Source: Verrucomicrobiota bacterium (lineage in GTDB: Bacteria; Verrucomicrobiota; Verrucomicrobiia; Verrucomicrobiales; Akkermansiaceae). Taken from it: a stretch of 64,000 bases of DNA. Of this stretch, positions 22,627 to 30,523 are shown in pieces (position 1 is the stretch's first letter; every line of letters starts with the position of its first letter). The stretch lies in assembly GCA_030835305.1 (NCBI GenBank), contig JAURPJ010000092.1:36455-100454 (forward strand), read 5' to 3'. The notes below the pieces were generated by a model. It saw only the letters and a program-made list of their open reading frames with translations, searched no databases and had not been told where the DNA came from. The position numbers and the translations under genes were made by a program.

Positions 22627-23004
22627 TTACTTGAGCTCGACTTTGGCGCCGGCCTCCTCGAGAGCGGTCTTGGCTGCCTCTGCGGCCTCCTTGTTGGCCC
22701 CTTCGAGCACAGCTACGGGAGCGCCTTCAACAAGCTTCTTGGCATCAGCAAGTCCGAGTCCGGAAGCAACTCCACGCACAGCCTTAATGACGGCGATCTT
22801 GTTGCCACCAGCTTCAGCGAGGACCACATCAAATTCGGTCTTCTCTTCAGCGGGTGCTGCGTCAGCGGCTGGGCCAGCTGCGACGGCTGCGACAGGTGCG
22901 GCGGCGCTTACGCCCCACTCCTCTTCAAGGTGTTTAACCAATTCGGCGGCCTCCAGGACGGTAAGCTTGCCGAGCTCTTCTGCAATTTTTGTAATGTCTG
23001 ACAT
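22627..23004 (-). CDS. rplL: 50S ribosomal protein L7/L12
   Basis: A 125-residue stalk protein that recruits translation factors to the ribosome. It shows the N-terminal dimerisation helices ([19 protein letters not shown]), an Ala/Pro-rich hinge (about residues 33-53) and the C-terminal factor-binding domain with the family block [20 protein letters not shown] and the [15 protein letters not shown] segment. Normal length. It follows rplJ after a 146-bp gap, and rpoB comes next. The start codon is preceded by an A-rich leader (acaaaactaaaaca) with no Shine-Dalgarno. Confidence 0.98.
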   Translation of the reverse strand: MSDITKIAEELGKLTVLEAAELVKHLEEEWGVSAAAPVAAVAAGPAADAAPAEEKTEFDVVLAEAGGNKIAVIKAVRGVASGLGLADAKKLVEGAPVAVLEGANKEAAEAAKTALEEAGAKVELK

Positions 23005-23150
23005 TGTTTTAGTTTTGTCGGTATCGTCGCGACCGGGGCTTTCCGATCATTTAAGGGCAACTGCCGTCGTCCCGACGAGGAACCAGTTTTGTTTTCCAAG
23101 CCCTCTCAAGTTCGCGAAGCGAACCCGGCAGGGCCATCCGTTCAAATTAT

Positions 23151-23663
23151 TTATTCCCCTTCGTTGAATTTCGCCTTAATGACACGGGCGAGGCTTGCGC
23201 CTGGCTCGTTGAGCGTGCGCACCAGCTTGGAGGCCGGGGCGTTGATGGTGGAGAGAAGCTGGGCGAGGAGCACTTCGCGTGGTGGAAGAGCAGCCAGCCC
23301 CTTGACTTGGTCGGCGTTCAGAACGTCACCGTCGAGAATCCCGGCCTTGATTTCAGGTTTCTCAAATTCCTTTTGAAAGTTGGCAACCACCTTGGCGACA
23401 GCGCACACATCGGAAGCGCCGGTGACAAAGGCGGTCTGACCGGTAAGCTCTTCACTGAGATCGGGAAGGCCGGCGTCAGAAAGAACGCGCTTCATGAAGG
23501 AGTTTTTAGCAACGTGGCACTCGGCACCCTGCTCGAGAAGGCGGGCGCGAAGCTCGTTGAAGGACGGAACCGTCGTGCCGGTGTAGTCCACCACGAGAAC
23601 GAAGTCGGACTCGTCAACGCGTCCCTTGATTTCGTCGAGAATGAATTTCTTATCTGGGTTCAT
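23151..23663 (-). CDS. rplJ: 50S ribosomal protein L10
   Basis: A 170-residue protein that anchors the L7/L12 dimers to 23S rRNA at the stalk base. The N-terminal fold (VLVVDYTGTTVPSFNELRAR, then AECHVAKNSFMKRVL) and the C-terminal helix holding L12 are present. Only 15 bp separate it from rplA, so there is no room for the long L10 leader known from enterobacteria; autoregulation, if any, would have to act further upstream. No Shine-Dalgarno in that 15-bp gap. Confidence 0.97.
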   Translation of the reverse strand: MNPDKKFILDEIKGRVDESDFVLVVDYTGTTVPSFNELRARLLEQGAECHVAKNSFMKRVLSDAGLPDLSEELTGQTAFVTGASDVCAVAKVVANFQKEFEKPEIKAGILDGDVLNADQVKGLAALPPREVLLAQLLSTINAPASKLVRTLNEPGASLARVIKAKFNEGE

Positions 23664-23678
23664 GGTCTGCGTATCGGG

Positions 23679-24377
23679 TTAAGCGGTGTAAGAAGAGATA
23701 TCGAGCGAGATTCCTGGAAGCATGGAGGCCGCAACGGTAAAGCTTTGGAGGTAATTCCCTTTGGCGGAGGCAGGCTTGGCTTTCACAACACTGTCAATTA
23801 GTGCACCAAGATTCTCCTGAAGCTGCTCTTCCGAGAAGGAAAGCTTTCCACAAGCAGCAGCGATGTTGGCGCTTTTGTCGACCTTGTAGTCGATCCGACC
23901 TGCCTGGACTGCGTTCACCGCAGCAGCAGTGTCGTCGGTGACGGTCCCGGTCTTGGGGTTTGGCATAAGGCCACGGGGCCCGAGGACGCGAGCGATCTTA
24001 CGGACCTCGGTCATAGCATCCGGGGTCGCAATGGCAGCATCGAAATCGGTGTAACCACCTTGAACTTTCTTGATCAGGTCTTCAAAACCAACCTCGTCGG
24101 CTCCAGCATCAGCGGCAGCCTTGGCCGCATCACCGGAGGCAAAGACAATGACTTTTACCTTCTTGCCGGTTCCGTGAGGAAGGGCAACCGAACCACGCAC
24201 CATCTGATCGCTCTTGCGGGGATCCACACCAAGGTGGGCCGAGAGGGTGACAGTGGCGTCAAATTTCGGTGCGGGGAATTTTTTCAGAAGAGCAATGGCG
24301 TCGTTCAGGGAATAGGTCTGCCCTTCTTCGACGAGTGCCGCGGCCTTCTCGTATCTTTTGCTTCGTTTGCTACTCAT
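23679..24377 (-). CDS. rplA: 50S ribosomal protein L1
   Basis: A 232-residue primary rRNA-binding protein of the L1 stalk. Family blocks seen: KFDATVTLSAHLGVDPRKSD (about residues 37-56), VRGSVALPHGTGK, the glycine-rich LGPRGLMPNPKTGTV near 133-147 and the C-terminal KGNYLQSFTVAASM. Length is normal. In other bacteria L1 also represses its own rplK-rplA mRNA; no copy of the rRNA target was identified here. The gap to rplK is 63 bp. Confidence 0.98.
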   Translation of the reverse strand: MSSKRSKRYEKAAALVEEGQTYSLNDAIALLKKFPAPKFDATVTLSAHLGVDPRKSDQMVRGSVALPHGTGKKVKVIVFASGDAAKAAADAGADEVGFEDLIKKVQGGYTDFDAAIATPDAMTEVRKIARVLGPRGLMPNPKTGTVTDDTAAAVNAVQAGRIDYKVDKSANIAAACGKLSFSEEQLQENLGALIDSVVKAKPASAKGNYLQSFTVAASMLPGISLDISSYTA

Positions 24378-24440
24378 CGTTTTGTTTGCAGTGCGGTCGG
24401 AAAAGCAAAAAATCGCCTTCCCTCCTGCGGTTTAAAATTT

Positions 24441-24866
24441 TTACCACTCGATCTCGAGGCCCATCTGCATGGCCGTGCCGGCGAGAATCTTGGCGGCCTG
24501 CTCGGGATCATTGGTGTTTAGATCGGGAATCTTGCGCTCGACTACCTCCATCAGCTTGGCCTTGGTAATTTTACCAATCTTCACCTTGTTGGGCTCTCCG
24601 GAACCAGAAGCGATGCCGGCAGCCTTTTTGAGAAGAACAGCAGCAGGAGGCTGCTTGGTGACGAAGTCAAAACTGGCATCCTTGTAGACCGTGATGACAG
24701 TGGGAAGAAGATCTCCGGCAGCCGCTTGGGTCTGGGCATTGAATTCCTTACAGAAACCCATGATGTTCACACCCGCCTGACCAAGAGCGGGTCCGACTGG
24801 TGGAGATGGGTTGGCTTGTCCAGCTTGAATCTGAAGTTTGAGGACTTGTTTTACTTCCTTGGCCAT
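24441..24866 (-). CDS. rplK: 50S ribosomal protein L11
   Basis: A 141-residue component of the GTPase-associated centre, required for RelA activation in species that have it. It begins [20 protein letters not shown] and continues with the proline-rich hinge [20 protein letters not shown], then the C-terminal rRNA-binding domain ending [15 protein letters not shown]. Normal length. Precedes rplA; nusG lies 108 bp upstream. Confidence 0.98.
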   Translation of the reverse strand: MAKEVKQVLKLQIQAGQANPSPPVGPALGQAGVNIMGFCKEFNAQTQAAAGDLLPTVITVYKDASFDFVTKQPPAAVLLKKAAGIASGSGEPNKVKIGKITKAKLMEVVERKIPDLNTNDPEQAAKILAGTAMQMGLEIEW

Positions 24867-24974
24867 GATTTTAGAATTGTAAGTGAGAGTTGCCGCAAGC
24901 GACGGAGGGATGTGTGGTAATGTTCATCGAAAAAAGTCAAGATCAAACCGCTTCGATCTGACAAATATTGTGAT

Positions 24975-25544
24975 TTAGCCCTTCTCAACCTGCCAGTATT
25001 CGAGTTCGACTGGAGTCGAGCGTCCAAAAATAGTAACGGCGACGCGCATCTTGCCGCGCTCTGGGTCGATTTCCTCAACGATCCCGTTCTGGGACTCGAA
25101 CGGACCGTCAGAGACTTTGACACTGTCCCCGACCTCAAATTCGATGGATGGTCGAACGCTTCCTTCACGCTCCTCGATCTGACTGAGCATACTGGCGACC
25201 TCCTTGGGACGCATAGGGATGGGCTTGTTGCGGGCGCCAGCAAACCCGATCGCCCCGTCAAGCTGTTGCATGAAGGACCAAGTGTCCTCCACGACGTCAT
25301 TGGACTCGTCGAGGAGATGCATATTGATAATGACGTAGCCCGGGAAGAATTTCTTCTTCTGCTCGGTCTTCTTGCCCGCACGCACCTCGGAAACCAACTC
25401 GGTAGGCACAAGAACGTTAAAGATCTTGTCTCCAAGCTCTTCTGCTTCCACGAGTCGCGCAATGCGGTCCTTCACCTTGTTTTCCTGGCCGGAAAGAACA
25501 TGAACGACATACCACTGGTCTTTTGGTGCTGGGATGGTGGGCAT
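24975..25544 (-). CDS. nusG: transcription termination/antitermination protein NusG
   Basis: A 189-residue elongation factor that binds the RNA polymerase clamp and links it to Rho or the ribosome. The NGN domain occupies about residues 9-120 (QWYVVHVLSGQENKVKDRI, then FFPGYVIINM), and the KOW domain is near the C-terminus (FEVGDSVKVSDGPFESQNGI). There is a 59-bp gap from secE. The leader reads aacaaactttttaaaaa before the ATG, with no Shine-Dalgarno. Confidence 0.98.
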   Translation of the reverse strand: MPTIPAPKDQWYVVHVLSGQENKVKDRIARLVEAEELGDKIFNVLVPTELVSEVRAGKKTEQKKKFFPGYVIINMHLLDESNDVVEDTWSFMQQLDGAIGFAGARNKPIPMRPKEVASMLSQIEEREGSVRPSIEFEVGDSVKVSDGPFESQNGIVEEIDPERGKMRVAVTIFGRSTPVELEYWQVEKG

Positions 25545-25603
25545 TTTTTAAAAAGTTTGTTTCGAAGCTGGGTTGAAACGGAAAATCAACGGAGAAAAGA
25601 CTC

Positions 25604-25831
25604 CTACTTGGCCAATCCACCGAGGAATGTCACCGCCTGGGTGTGAATGAGATCCCATAGCGCCACATAGGCCGCAAGAAGGATAATGGCAATGAGAACA
25701 ACGATTGTTGAATCGATGAGTTCCTTGTATTTCTTAAACCCACGAACCTTGGGATCGGATTCCCAGGGCCAAGATGCTTTGCGGAGTTCGGTTTTAACCT
25801 CACCGATGAATTTGAAGAGTTTTTGGAACAT
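25604..25831 (-). CDS. secE: preprotein translocase subunit SecE
   Basis: A 75-residue SecE of the single-span type. A short amphipathic N-terminal helix and the conserved VKTELRKASWPW block are followed by one transmembrane helix (STIVVLIAIILLAAYVALWDL). The chosen start is the ATG at 25831; a longer frame reaching 25879 would run into the tRNA-Trp gene and is rejected. The tRNA 3' end lies 18 bases upstream, so the transcript is probably processed from tRNA-Trp. nusG follows. Confidence 0.95.
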   Translation of the reverse strand: MFQKLFKFIGEVKTELRKASWPWESDPKVRGFKKYKELIDSTIVVLIAIILLAAYVALWDLIHTQAVTFLGGLAK

Positions 25832-25849
25832 TTTAGAATGTGGTGAAAA

Positions 25850-25925
25850 TGGCAGGACAGACAGGACTCGAACCTGCAACCCTCGGTTTTGGAAACCGAT
25901 GCTCTACCAATTGAGCTACTGTCCT
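25850..25925 (-). tRNA. trnW: tRNA-Trp (anticodon CCA)
   Basis: A 76-base cloverleaf. The acceptor stem AGGACAG pairs with CTGTCCT, with G73 and an encoded CCA end. The D-arm AGCTCAATTGGTAGAGC, the anticodon stem CGGTT/AACCG with CCA in the loop TTCCAAA, and the T-arm with GGTTCGAGTCC are all present. It lies between tuf and secE. Confidence 0.97.
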
Positions 25926-25965
25926 GTTTATTACTTTCGAGAGAGTCTGTGTTTTGAGGCGACTG

Positions 25966-25994
25966 AGGGGCACTCCTTTTTGAGGAGTGCCCCT
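25966..25994 (-). terminator. strong perfect hairpin between tuf and tRNA-Trp
   Basis: AGGGGCACTCCT and AGGAGTGCCCCT form a perfect 12-bp stem with a 5-base loop. Neither strand has a clean U-tract, so it may serve as an RNA-processing site, mRNA 3' stabiliser or partial terminator that sets the tuf to secE ratio. Confidence 0.55.
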
Positions 25995-26011
25995 GTAAAA
26001 CCAGCCAACAA

Positions 26012-26038
26012 GTTGTCTTTTCCACTTGAAAAGACAAC
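26012..26038 (-). terminator. hairpin 16 bases after the tuf stop
   Basis: GTTGTCTTTTC and GAAAAGACAAC form an 11-bp perfect stem with a 5-base loop. On the minus strand it is followed by TTGTTGGCTGG, which is only partly U-rich. Together with the next hairpin it forms a double stem-loop ending the tuf message. Confidence 0.55.
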
Positions 26039-26054
26039 CTGTCATAAATCGAGA

Positions 26055-27239
26055 TTACTCGATGATATCTCCGACGCGACCTGCACCAACAGTGCGGCCC
26101 CCTTCGCGGATCGCGAAGCGCATGGCTTTCTCCATGGCGACGGGGGTGATAAGGGTAATTGTAAGATTGACGTTATCACCAGGCATGACCATCTCGACTC
26201 CCTCGGGAAGCTCAATGGATCCAGTTACATCAGTCGTCCGGAAGTAGAACTGAGGGCGATAGTTCGAAAAGAATGGTGTGTGACGTCCACCCTCGTCCTT
26301 CGAGAGAACATAGACCTCTGCGGTGAACTTGGTGTGGGGATTCACAGAACCAGGCTTCACGATGCACTGACCACGCTCAAGATCATCCTTCTTGAGTCCG
26401 CGGACGAGAAGTCCGACATTGTCGCCTGCACGACCTTCATCAAGAAGCTTACGGAACATTTCGATGTCGGTGATAACGGTCTTCTGGGTATCGCGAATAC
26501 CGACGATCTCCACCTCCTCCATTTTCTTGATGATACCACGCTCGACGCGGCCAGTAGCCACGGTGCCACGCCCTTCGATGGAGAACACGTCCTCAATGGG
26601 CATCAGGAAATCCTGGTCAACTGGGCGCTCGGGCTCCGGGATGTAGCTGTCAACAGCTTCCATGAGCTTGAGGATTGCCTCCTTGTGAGCAGTATCCCCT
26701 TCGAGGGCCTTGAGAGCAGAGCCTTTCACAACAGGAATATCGTCACCGGGGAATTCATACATAGAGAGAAGCTCGCGCACCTCCATCTCGACGAGCTCAA
26801 GGAGCTCTTCGTCGTCAACCTGATCGGTTTTATTCAAGAAAACTACAAGCGCGGGCACACCAACCTGACGAGCAAGCAGGATGTGCTCACGGGTCTGGGG
26901 CATCGGACCATCTGCGGCGGAAACCACGAGAATACCGCCATCCATCTGGGCAGCTCCAGTGATCATGTTTTTCACATAGTCAGCGTGACCTGGACAGTCA
27001 ACGTGGGCGTAGTGACGATTTGCGGTCTCATACTCAACGTGAGCAGTGGAGATGGTGATACCACGCTCTTTCTCCTCGGGAGCGGCGTCGATCTCATCGT
27101 AAGCCTTTGCTTCGCCACCACCTGCTTCTGCGAGGATGGTAGTAATTGCGGCGGTGAGGGTGGTTTTACCGTGGTCAACGTGACCGATAGTGCCGACGTT
27201 GACGTGAGGTTTGTTCCGTTCGAACTGTTCTTTAGCCAT
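26055..27239 (-). CDS. tuf: elongation factor Tu
   Basis: A 394-residue GTPase that delivers aminoacyl-tRNA to the ribosome. G-motifs seen: GHVDHGKTT (about residues 18-26), DCPGHADY near 80, NKTDQVDD near 135 and GSALKALEG near 173. Domain 2 and 3 landmarks include [13 protein letters not shown], and the C-terminus [17 protein letters not shown] is typical. The gene lies between tRNA-Thr and tRNA-Trp, the arrangement of the tufB-type locus (tRNA-tuf-secE-nusG) in many bacteria. The leader aaaacctaattaaccaataca has no Shine-Dalgarno, even though this is one of the most expressed genes of any cell. Confidence 0.99.
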   Translation of the reverse strand: MAKEQFERNKPHVNVGTIGHVDHGKTTLTAAITTILAEAGGGEAKAYDEIDAAPEEKERGITISTAHVEYETANRHYAHVDCPGHADYVKNMITGAAQMDGGILVVSAADGPMPQTREHILLARQVGVPALVVFLNKTDQVDDEELLELVEMEVRELLSMYEFPGDDIPVVKGSALKALEGDTAHKEAILKLMEAVDSYIPEPERPVDQDFLMPIEDVFSIEGRGTVATGRVERGIIKKMEEVEIVGIRDTQKTVITDIEMFRKLLDEGRAGDNVGLLVRGLKKDDLERGQCIVKPGSVNPHTKFTAEVYVLSKDEGGRHTPFFSNYRPQFYFRTTDVTGSIELPEGVEMVMPGDNVNLTITLITPVAMEKAMRFAIREGGRTVGAGRVGDIIE

Positions 27240-27291
27240 TGTATTGGTTAATTAGGTTTTAGCTGGTTTTGGGTCGTCTCACACATCTCTC

Positions 27292-27366
<75 letters not shown>

Positions 27367-27455
27367 AGAACCAGAGAGTTGTTTATGAGTGCGATCAGAA
27401 GTGAGTTGAGGGGAGGGAGAAACGCTGTAATTTAGTGCATCTCTCGGTCTCATCT

Positions 27456-27508
27456 CGCCCCGCTGCCGAAAGCGGGGCGCAAACTAGCAAAGTCGGTCAC
27501 TCTGTCAA
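27456..27508 (-). promoter_or_regulatory. promoter of the tRNA-Thr-tuf-secE-nusG-rpl-rpo cluster
   Basis: On the minus strand TTGACA (27503-27508) and TAGTTT (27481-27486) are separated by 16 bases, about 115 bases upstream of tRNA-Thr. The -10 box is followed by a GC-rich GCGCCCCGC discriminator, typical of stable-RNA promoters under ppGpp control, which also forms the 5' arm of a hairpin (CGCCCCGC/GCGGGGCG, 27456-27479) at the start of the transcript. Confidence 0.65.
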
Positions 27509-27587
27509 AAGTATTTTCAAAAGAAAGTTTTTTTCCTCTGGAGCCTTTGTTTAAGGGAATTTTGCGGGCATCGACTTGTCGAAAAAT

Positions 27588-28388
27588 CTATTCCGAAAGA
27601 CCCTCTCCTTCGATCAAACGCGAGATGCGCTCAATCGAAGTTGCGTTGCCGCTCCCTTCATTAACTTCAACAATGACACCACAAAGGCGCACCGGACCTT
27701 TTGCGACCGGAAATCGCGTCGGCAATCCCGTCCGAAATCGCCAAACCACCGAGTCCACCTCGCGCCCCAAGACCGAAACATCCGGTCCGCACATCCCGGC
27801 ATCGGTTAAAAAGGCCGTTCCCCCAGGGAAAATCCGCTCGTCGGCAGTCTGAACATGGGTGTGCGTTCCAACCACAAGCGAGACCTTACCGTCCAAGGCC
27901 CGCCCCATCGCAATCTTGTCGCTGGTCGCTTCCGCATGAAAATCAACCACCATCATCTTTACTCCATCTTTTCTTAACCTCGATATCTCCTCTTCCAACA
28001 GAGTCAGGGGATTTTCGAGCGGAGGATTCATAAATGTCCGCCCCATCGCATTCAGCACCGCCACTTTTCCTTTCGCGGTTTCCAGGACCACCGCCCCCCC
28101 GCCAGGTGCTCCGACGAAATTAATAGGCCTTAACAAGCGCGGCTCGGTCGGAAAGTAATCCAAAATCTCCCGTTGATCCCAAACATGATCTCCAGTTGTG
28201 ACCACCGCCACTCCGGCGCGAAGCAAATCGATGCAGATTTTCGGCGTAATTCCCCGTCCTCCTGCCGCGTTCTCTCCGTTCACGATAATAAAATCGATCC
28301 CGTGCTCCTCCTTGATTCCCGCCAAGTGATCAATCACCGCGCTCCTCCCCGGCGATCCCACGACATCTCCCAAAAACAATATTTTCAT
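27588..28388 (-). CDS. ymdB: YmdB-family metallophosphoesterase (cyclic-nucleotide phosphodiesterase-like)
   Basis: A 266-residue enzyme of the TIGR00282 family, whose Bacillus member YmdB is a 2',3'/3',5'-cyclic nucleotide phosphodiesterase. The dimetal motifs are all visible: FLGDVVGSPGR at the start, NGENAAGGRGI near 41, GDHVWD near 70, DFHAEATSDK near 150 and GTHTHVQTAD near 178. Start: ATG at 28388 (MKILFLGDVV); a second ATG one codon upstream at 28391 is equally possible, whereas the longer frame from 28406 adds unrelated residues. It is transcribed toward the tRNA-Thr promoter region and divergently from the amidase gene. Confidence 0.92.
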   Translation of the reverse strand: MKILFLGDVVGSPGRSAVIDHLAGIKEEHGIDFIIVNGENAAGGRGITPKICIDLLRAGVAVVTTGDHVWDQREILDYFPTEPRLLRPINFVGAPGGGAVVLETAKGKVAVLNAMGRTFMNPPLENPLTLLEEEISRLRKDGVKMMVVDFHAEATSDKIAMGRALDGKVSLVVGTHTHVQTADERIFPGGTAFLTDAGMCGPDVSVLGREVDSVVWRFRTGLPTRFPVAKGPVRLCGVIVEVNEGSGNATSIERISRLIEGEGLSE

Positions 28389-28499
28389 CATAACCTTACA
28401 AGCCACTTTTAAAGGACGCTCCTATTTCTGAAAAGTCCGGAAAATCGGCCGCCCAGCAAAACATTCCTCACAACTGTGTCTTTGGGGATTGCAGCCCCC

Positions 28500-29699
28500 A
28501 TGTTATTAGCGACCTTGATCATGATGAGTTCCTCGCCTTCAATCAAAAATACCCAATGGCTTCTCATTGTCATCCCAATTGGCCTTCTAATCGCGGCAAG
28601 CGGTTATCTTTTTTGGAAATCCCCGGGGCCGGATACGCCGGCTTACTCTTACCTCCCTCCCTCTTCCCGACCTAAAAACCTCGCTTCACTTGGCCTGCCG
28701 CCCGACTGGTCGAAACTCGACAGGTTTCAAAGAACGATTTCCAGGGAAACCTTCCTCAACCGTCTTGAGACAATTTACACCAAAGATGACTCCTGGAGAA
28801 AATGGATCACCATCGATGAAGCCAAAAGCCAAGCTATCATTGGAAACTATAAACTTCAGTTTTCTACCGAGGACAAATCCTCACCGGGCTCAATTTTCGA
28901 TTGGAAGACCCGGACCAATCTTCCGGACGACCGAGCGCTCCCTCTCGAAGGCCTCATGATCGCTCTCGATCCCGGCCACATTGGCGGAAATTATGCCAAG
29001 ATTGAAGAACGCGAACACAAGTGGAGTGGCGTGATCATCCGAGAAGGATCAATGACTCTGGAGACCGCCAAAATACTCAAACCCATGCTCGAAAGACTAG
29101 GAGCCTCCGTCACCTTGGTGCGCTCCAGCCTTGAACCCCTTACAAAAAAACAAGCAGAGGACTTTGCAGATCCAAAACTCTTTTACCGCACCTCGGAAAT
29201 TCGTGCCCGCGCGAACTTCATAAATGAATCAATCAAGCCCGACCTCGTTATCTGCCTCCATTTCAACGGATCAAGCTCCACAATCCCCGCTTCCTCCCAA
29301 CACTTCCACATCATCCTCAACGGAACCTACACCGCAGGCGAACTTGCGCATGAAGACGAGCGCTTCGAGATGCTTCAACGACTCCTCTCCGGCACGATCA
29401 CCGAAGAAATCCCCCTCGCTCGTGAGATTGCCACAGCCTTCACTCAGACGACCAAACTCCCTCCCTACCAATACCCCGACTCTTCTCCGACTTCCCGGAA
29501 CCTCGCCAATCACCCGAATCTCTGGGCACGAAATCTTCTCGCCAACCGACTCTACCAGTGCCCTGTCATCTTCATGGAGCCCTACGTCATGAACAGCATT
29601 CCCTTCATAACCCGATTTCGAAAGAATCCCCGGGAAATCTATCACGAATACGCACAGGCAGTTGCCGACGGACTCGCCCGCTACTACTCTTCACAATGA
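28500..29699 (+). CDS. membrane-anchored N-acetylmuramoyl-L-alanine amidase (Amidase_3)
   Basis: This enzyme cleaves the amide between MurNAc and the stem peptide of peptidoglycan. One N-terminal membrane span (QWLLIVIPIGLLIAASGYLFW) anchors it with the enzyme in the periplasm. The catalytic domain fills about residues 150-399: LDPGHIGG (first zinc His), the Glu in the REGSMTLETA region, CLHFNG (second His) and a late VIFMEPYVMN supplying the catalytic Glu. The insert of about 90 residues between the last motifs is longer than in the classic fold. Start uncertain: ATG at 28500, 28518 or 28521; the last gives the most usual short tail before the span, and a GTG at 28476 is less likely. The stop overlaps the next ATG (ATGA), so translation is coupled. 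Confidence 0.86.
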   Translation: MLLATLIMMSSSPSIKNTQWLLIVIPIGLLIAASGYLFWKSPGPDTPAYSYLPPSSRPKNLASLGLPPDWSKLDRFQRTISRETFLNRLETIYTKDDSWRKWITIDEAKSQAIIGNYKLQFSTEDKSSPGSIFDWKTRTNLPDDRALPLEGLMIALDPGHIGGNYAKIEEREHKWSGVIIREGSMTLETAKILKPMLERLGASVTLVRSSLEPLTKKQAEDFADPKLFYRTSEIRARANFINESIKPDLVICLHFNGSSSTIPASSQHFHIILNGTYTAGELAHEDERFEMLQRLLSGTITEEIPLAREIATAFTQTTKLPPYQYPDSSPTSRNLANHPNLWARNLLANRLYQCPVIFMEPYVMNSIPFITRFRKNPREIYHEYAQAVADGLARYYSSQ

Positions 29700-30511
29700 A
29701 ACCTTCTCTCCTCATCGCCGGGGCCGGATATCTTGGCTCCGAAATCGCGGATCTAGCCCACGACTACCACGTTACCACCGCAACAAAATCAGGTGGAGAC
29801 GGCCATGATGCCTGCGACCTTTCCTCACCCGAACAGGTCTCGAATCTCGCAAGCAAAATCCCAAATCCGGCTATCATCGTACACTGCGCGTCTTCGGGAC
29901 GTGGCGGAGCAGAAGCTTATCGCAAGGTATTCATCACAGGCGCCGGAAACCTTCTCAAATCATTTCCGGAAAGCCACCTCATCCTCACCTCTTCCACCTC
30001 GGTCTATCACCAGACCGATGGCTCGGACGTTGACGAATCCTCACCCACCGACCCCATTCGCGAAACTTCGCAACTCCTCCTCGAAGCCGAACAAATCGTC
30101 CTCGACTCCGGTGGCACCGTGGCACGCCTCGCCGGCCTCTACGGCCCCGGACGAAGCGTCGTTCTGCGAAAATTCCTGGACGGGTCGGCCGTGATAGAGG
30201 AGACGGGCCAGCGAATTTTAAATCAAATCCACGTCAAAGATGCGGCGCTTGCCACCCTCCATCTTGCCGGCCAGAAACTGAACGGGGTCTTCAACGTCTC
30301 GGACGATCACCCGATTTCGCAACTTGAATGCTATCAGGGCCTGGCAGACTACTTCGACAAGCCTCTTCCTCCGAGAGGCGAGAAAAACACCTCTCGCAAA
30401 AGAGCCTGGACCCATAAGCGTGTTCTCAATCGCAAAATACGCAAGACCGGCTGGAAACCAATATTTCCCGGATATTTCGATGCCCTCGACAGCCTGACCT
30501 TCGCCTCCTAG
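29696..30511 (+). CDS. NAD-dependent epimerase/dehydratase family protein
   Basis: A 271-residue short-chain-type nucleotide-sugar or related dehydrogenase. The Rossmann motif AGAGYLGSE is at the N-terminus (LLIAGAGYLGSEIADLA), followed by a CDLSSPEQV acidic loop, VHCASSG, TSSTSVY (the Ser/Tyr catalytic pair in modified form) and RLAGLYGPGR. The protein resembles the YeeZ-like group of extended SDRs, often annotated as SDR family oxidoreductase. Substrate unknown. Starts within the stop of the amidase gene (ATGA overlap), ruling out the longer upstream frame. The next gene follows after 12 bp, so amidase, epimerase and transglutaminase-like protein form an operon. Confidence 0.86.
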   Translation: MKPSLLIAGAGYLGSEIADLAHDYHVTTATKSGGDGHDACDLSSPEQVSNLASKIPNPAIIVHCASSGRGGAEAYRKVFITGAGNLLKSFPESHLILTSSTSVYHQTDGSDVDESSPTDPIRETSQLLLEAEQIVLDSGGTVARLAGLYGPGRSVVLRKFLDGSAVIEETGQRILNQIHVKDAALATLHLAGQKLNGVFNVSDDHPISQLECYQGLADYFDKPLPPRGEKNTSRKRAWTHKRVLNRKIRKTGWKPIFPGYFDALDSLTFAS

Positions 30512-30523
30512 ATTAACTGCGAG

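Noticed and set aside
24867..24974. TTGACT upstream of rplK as a promoter
   Set aside because: No acceptable -10 element at 16-18 bases; the operon promoter upstream of tRNA-Thr is sufficient.
25832..25879. Extended secE start at 25879
   Set aside because: The added codons lie inside the tRNA-Trp gene; ATG 25831 gives the usual SecE N-terminus.
25686..27251. A 521-codon plus-strand frame over secE, tRNA-Trp and tuf
   Set aside because: It runs antisense through a tRNA and through the conserved EF-Tu gene; no recognisable protein features.
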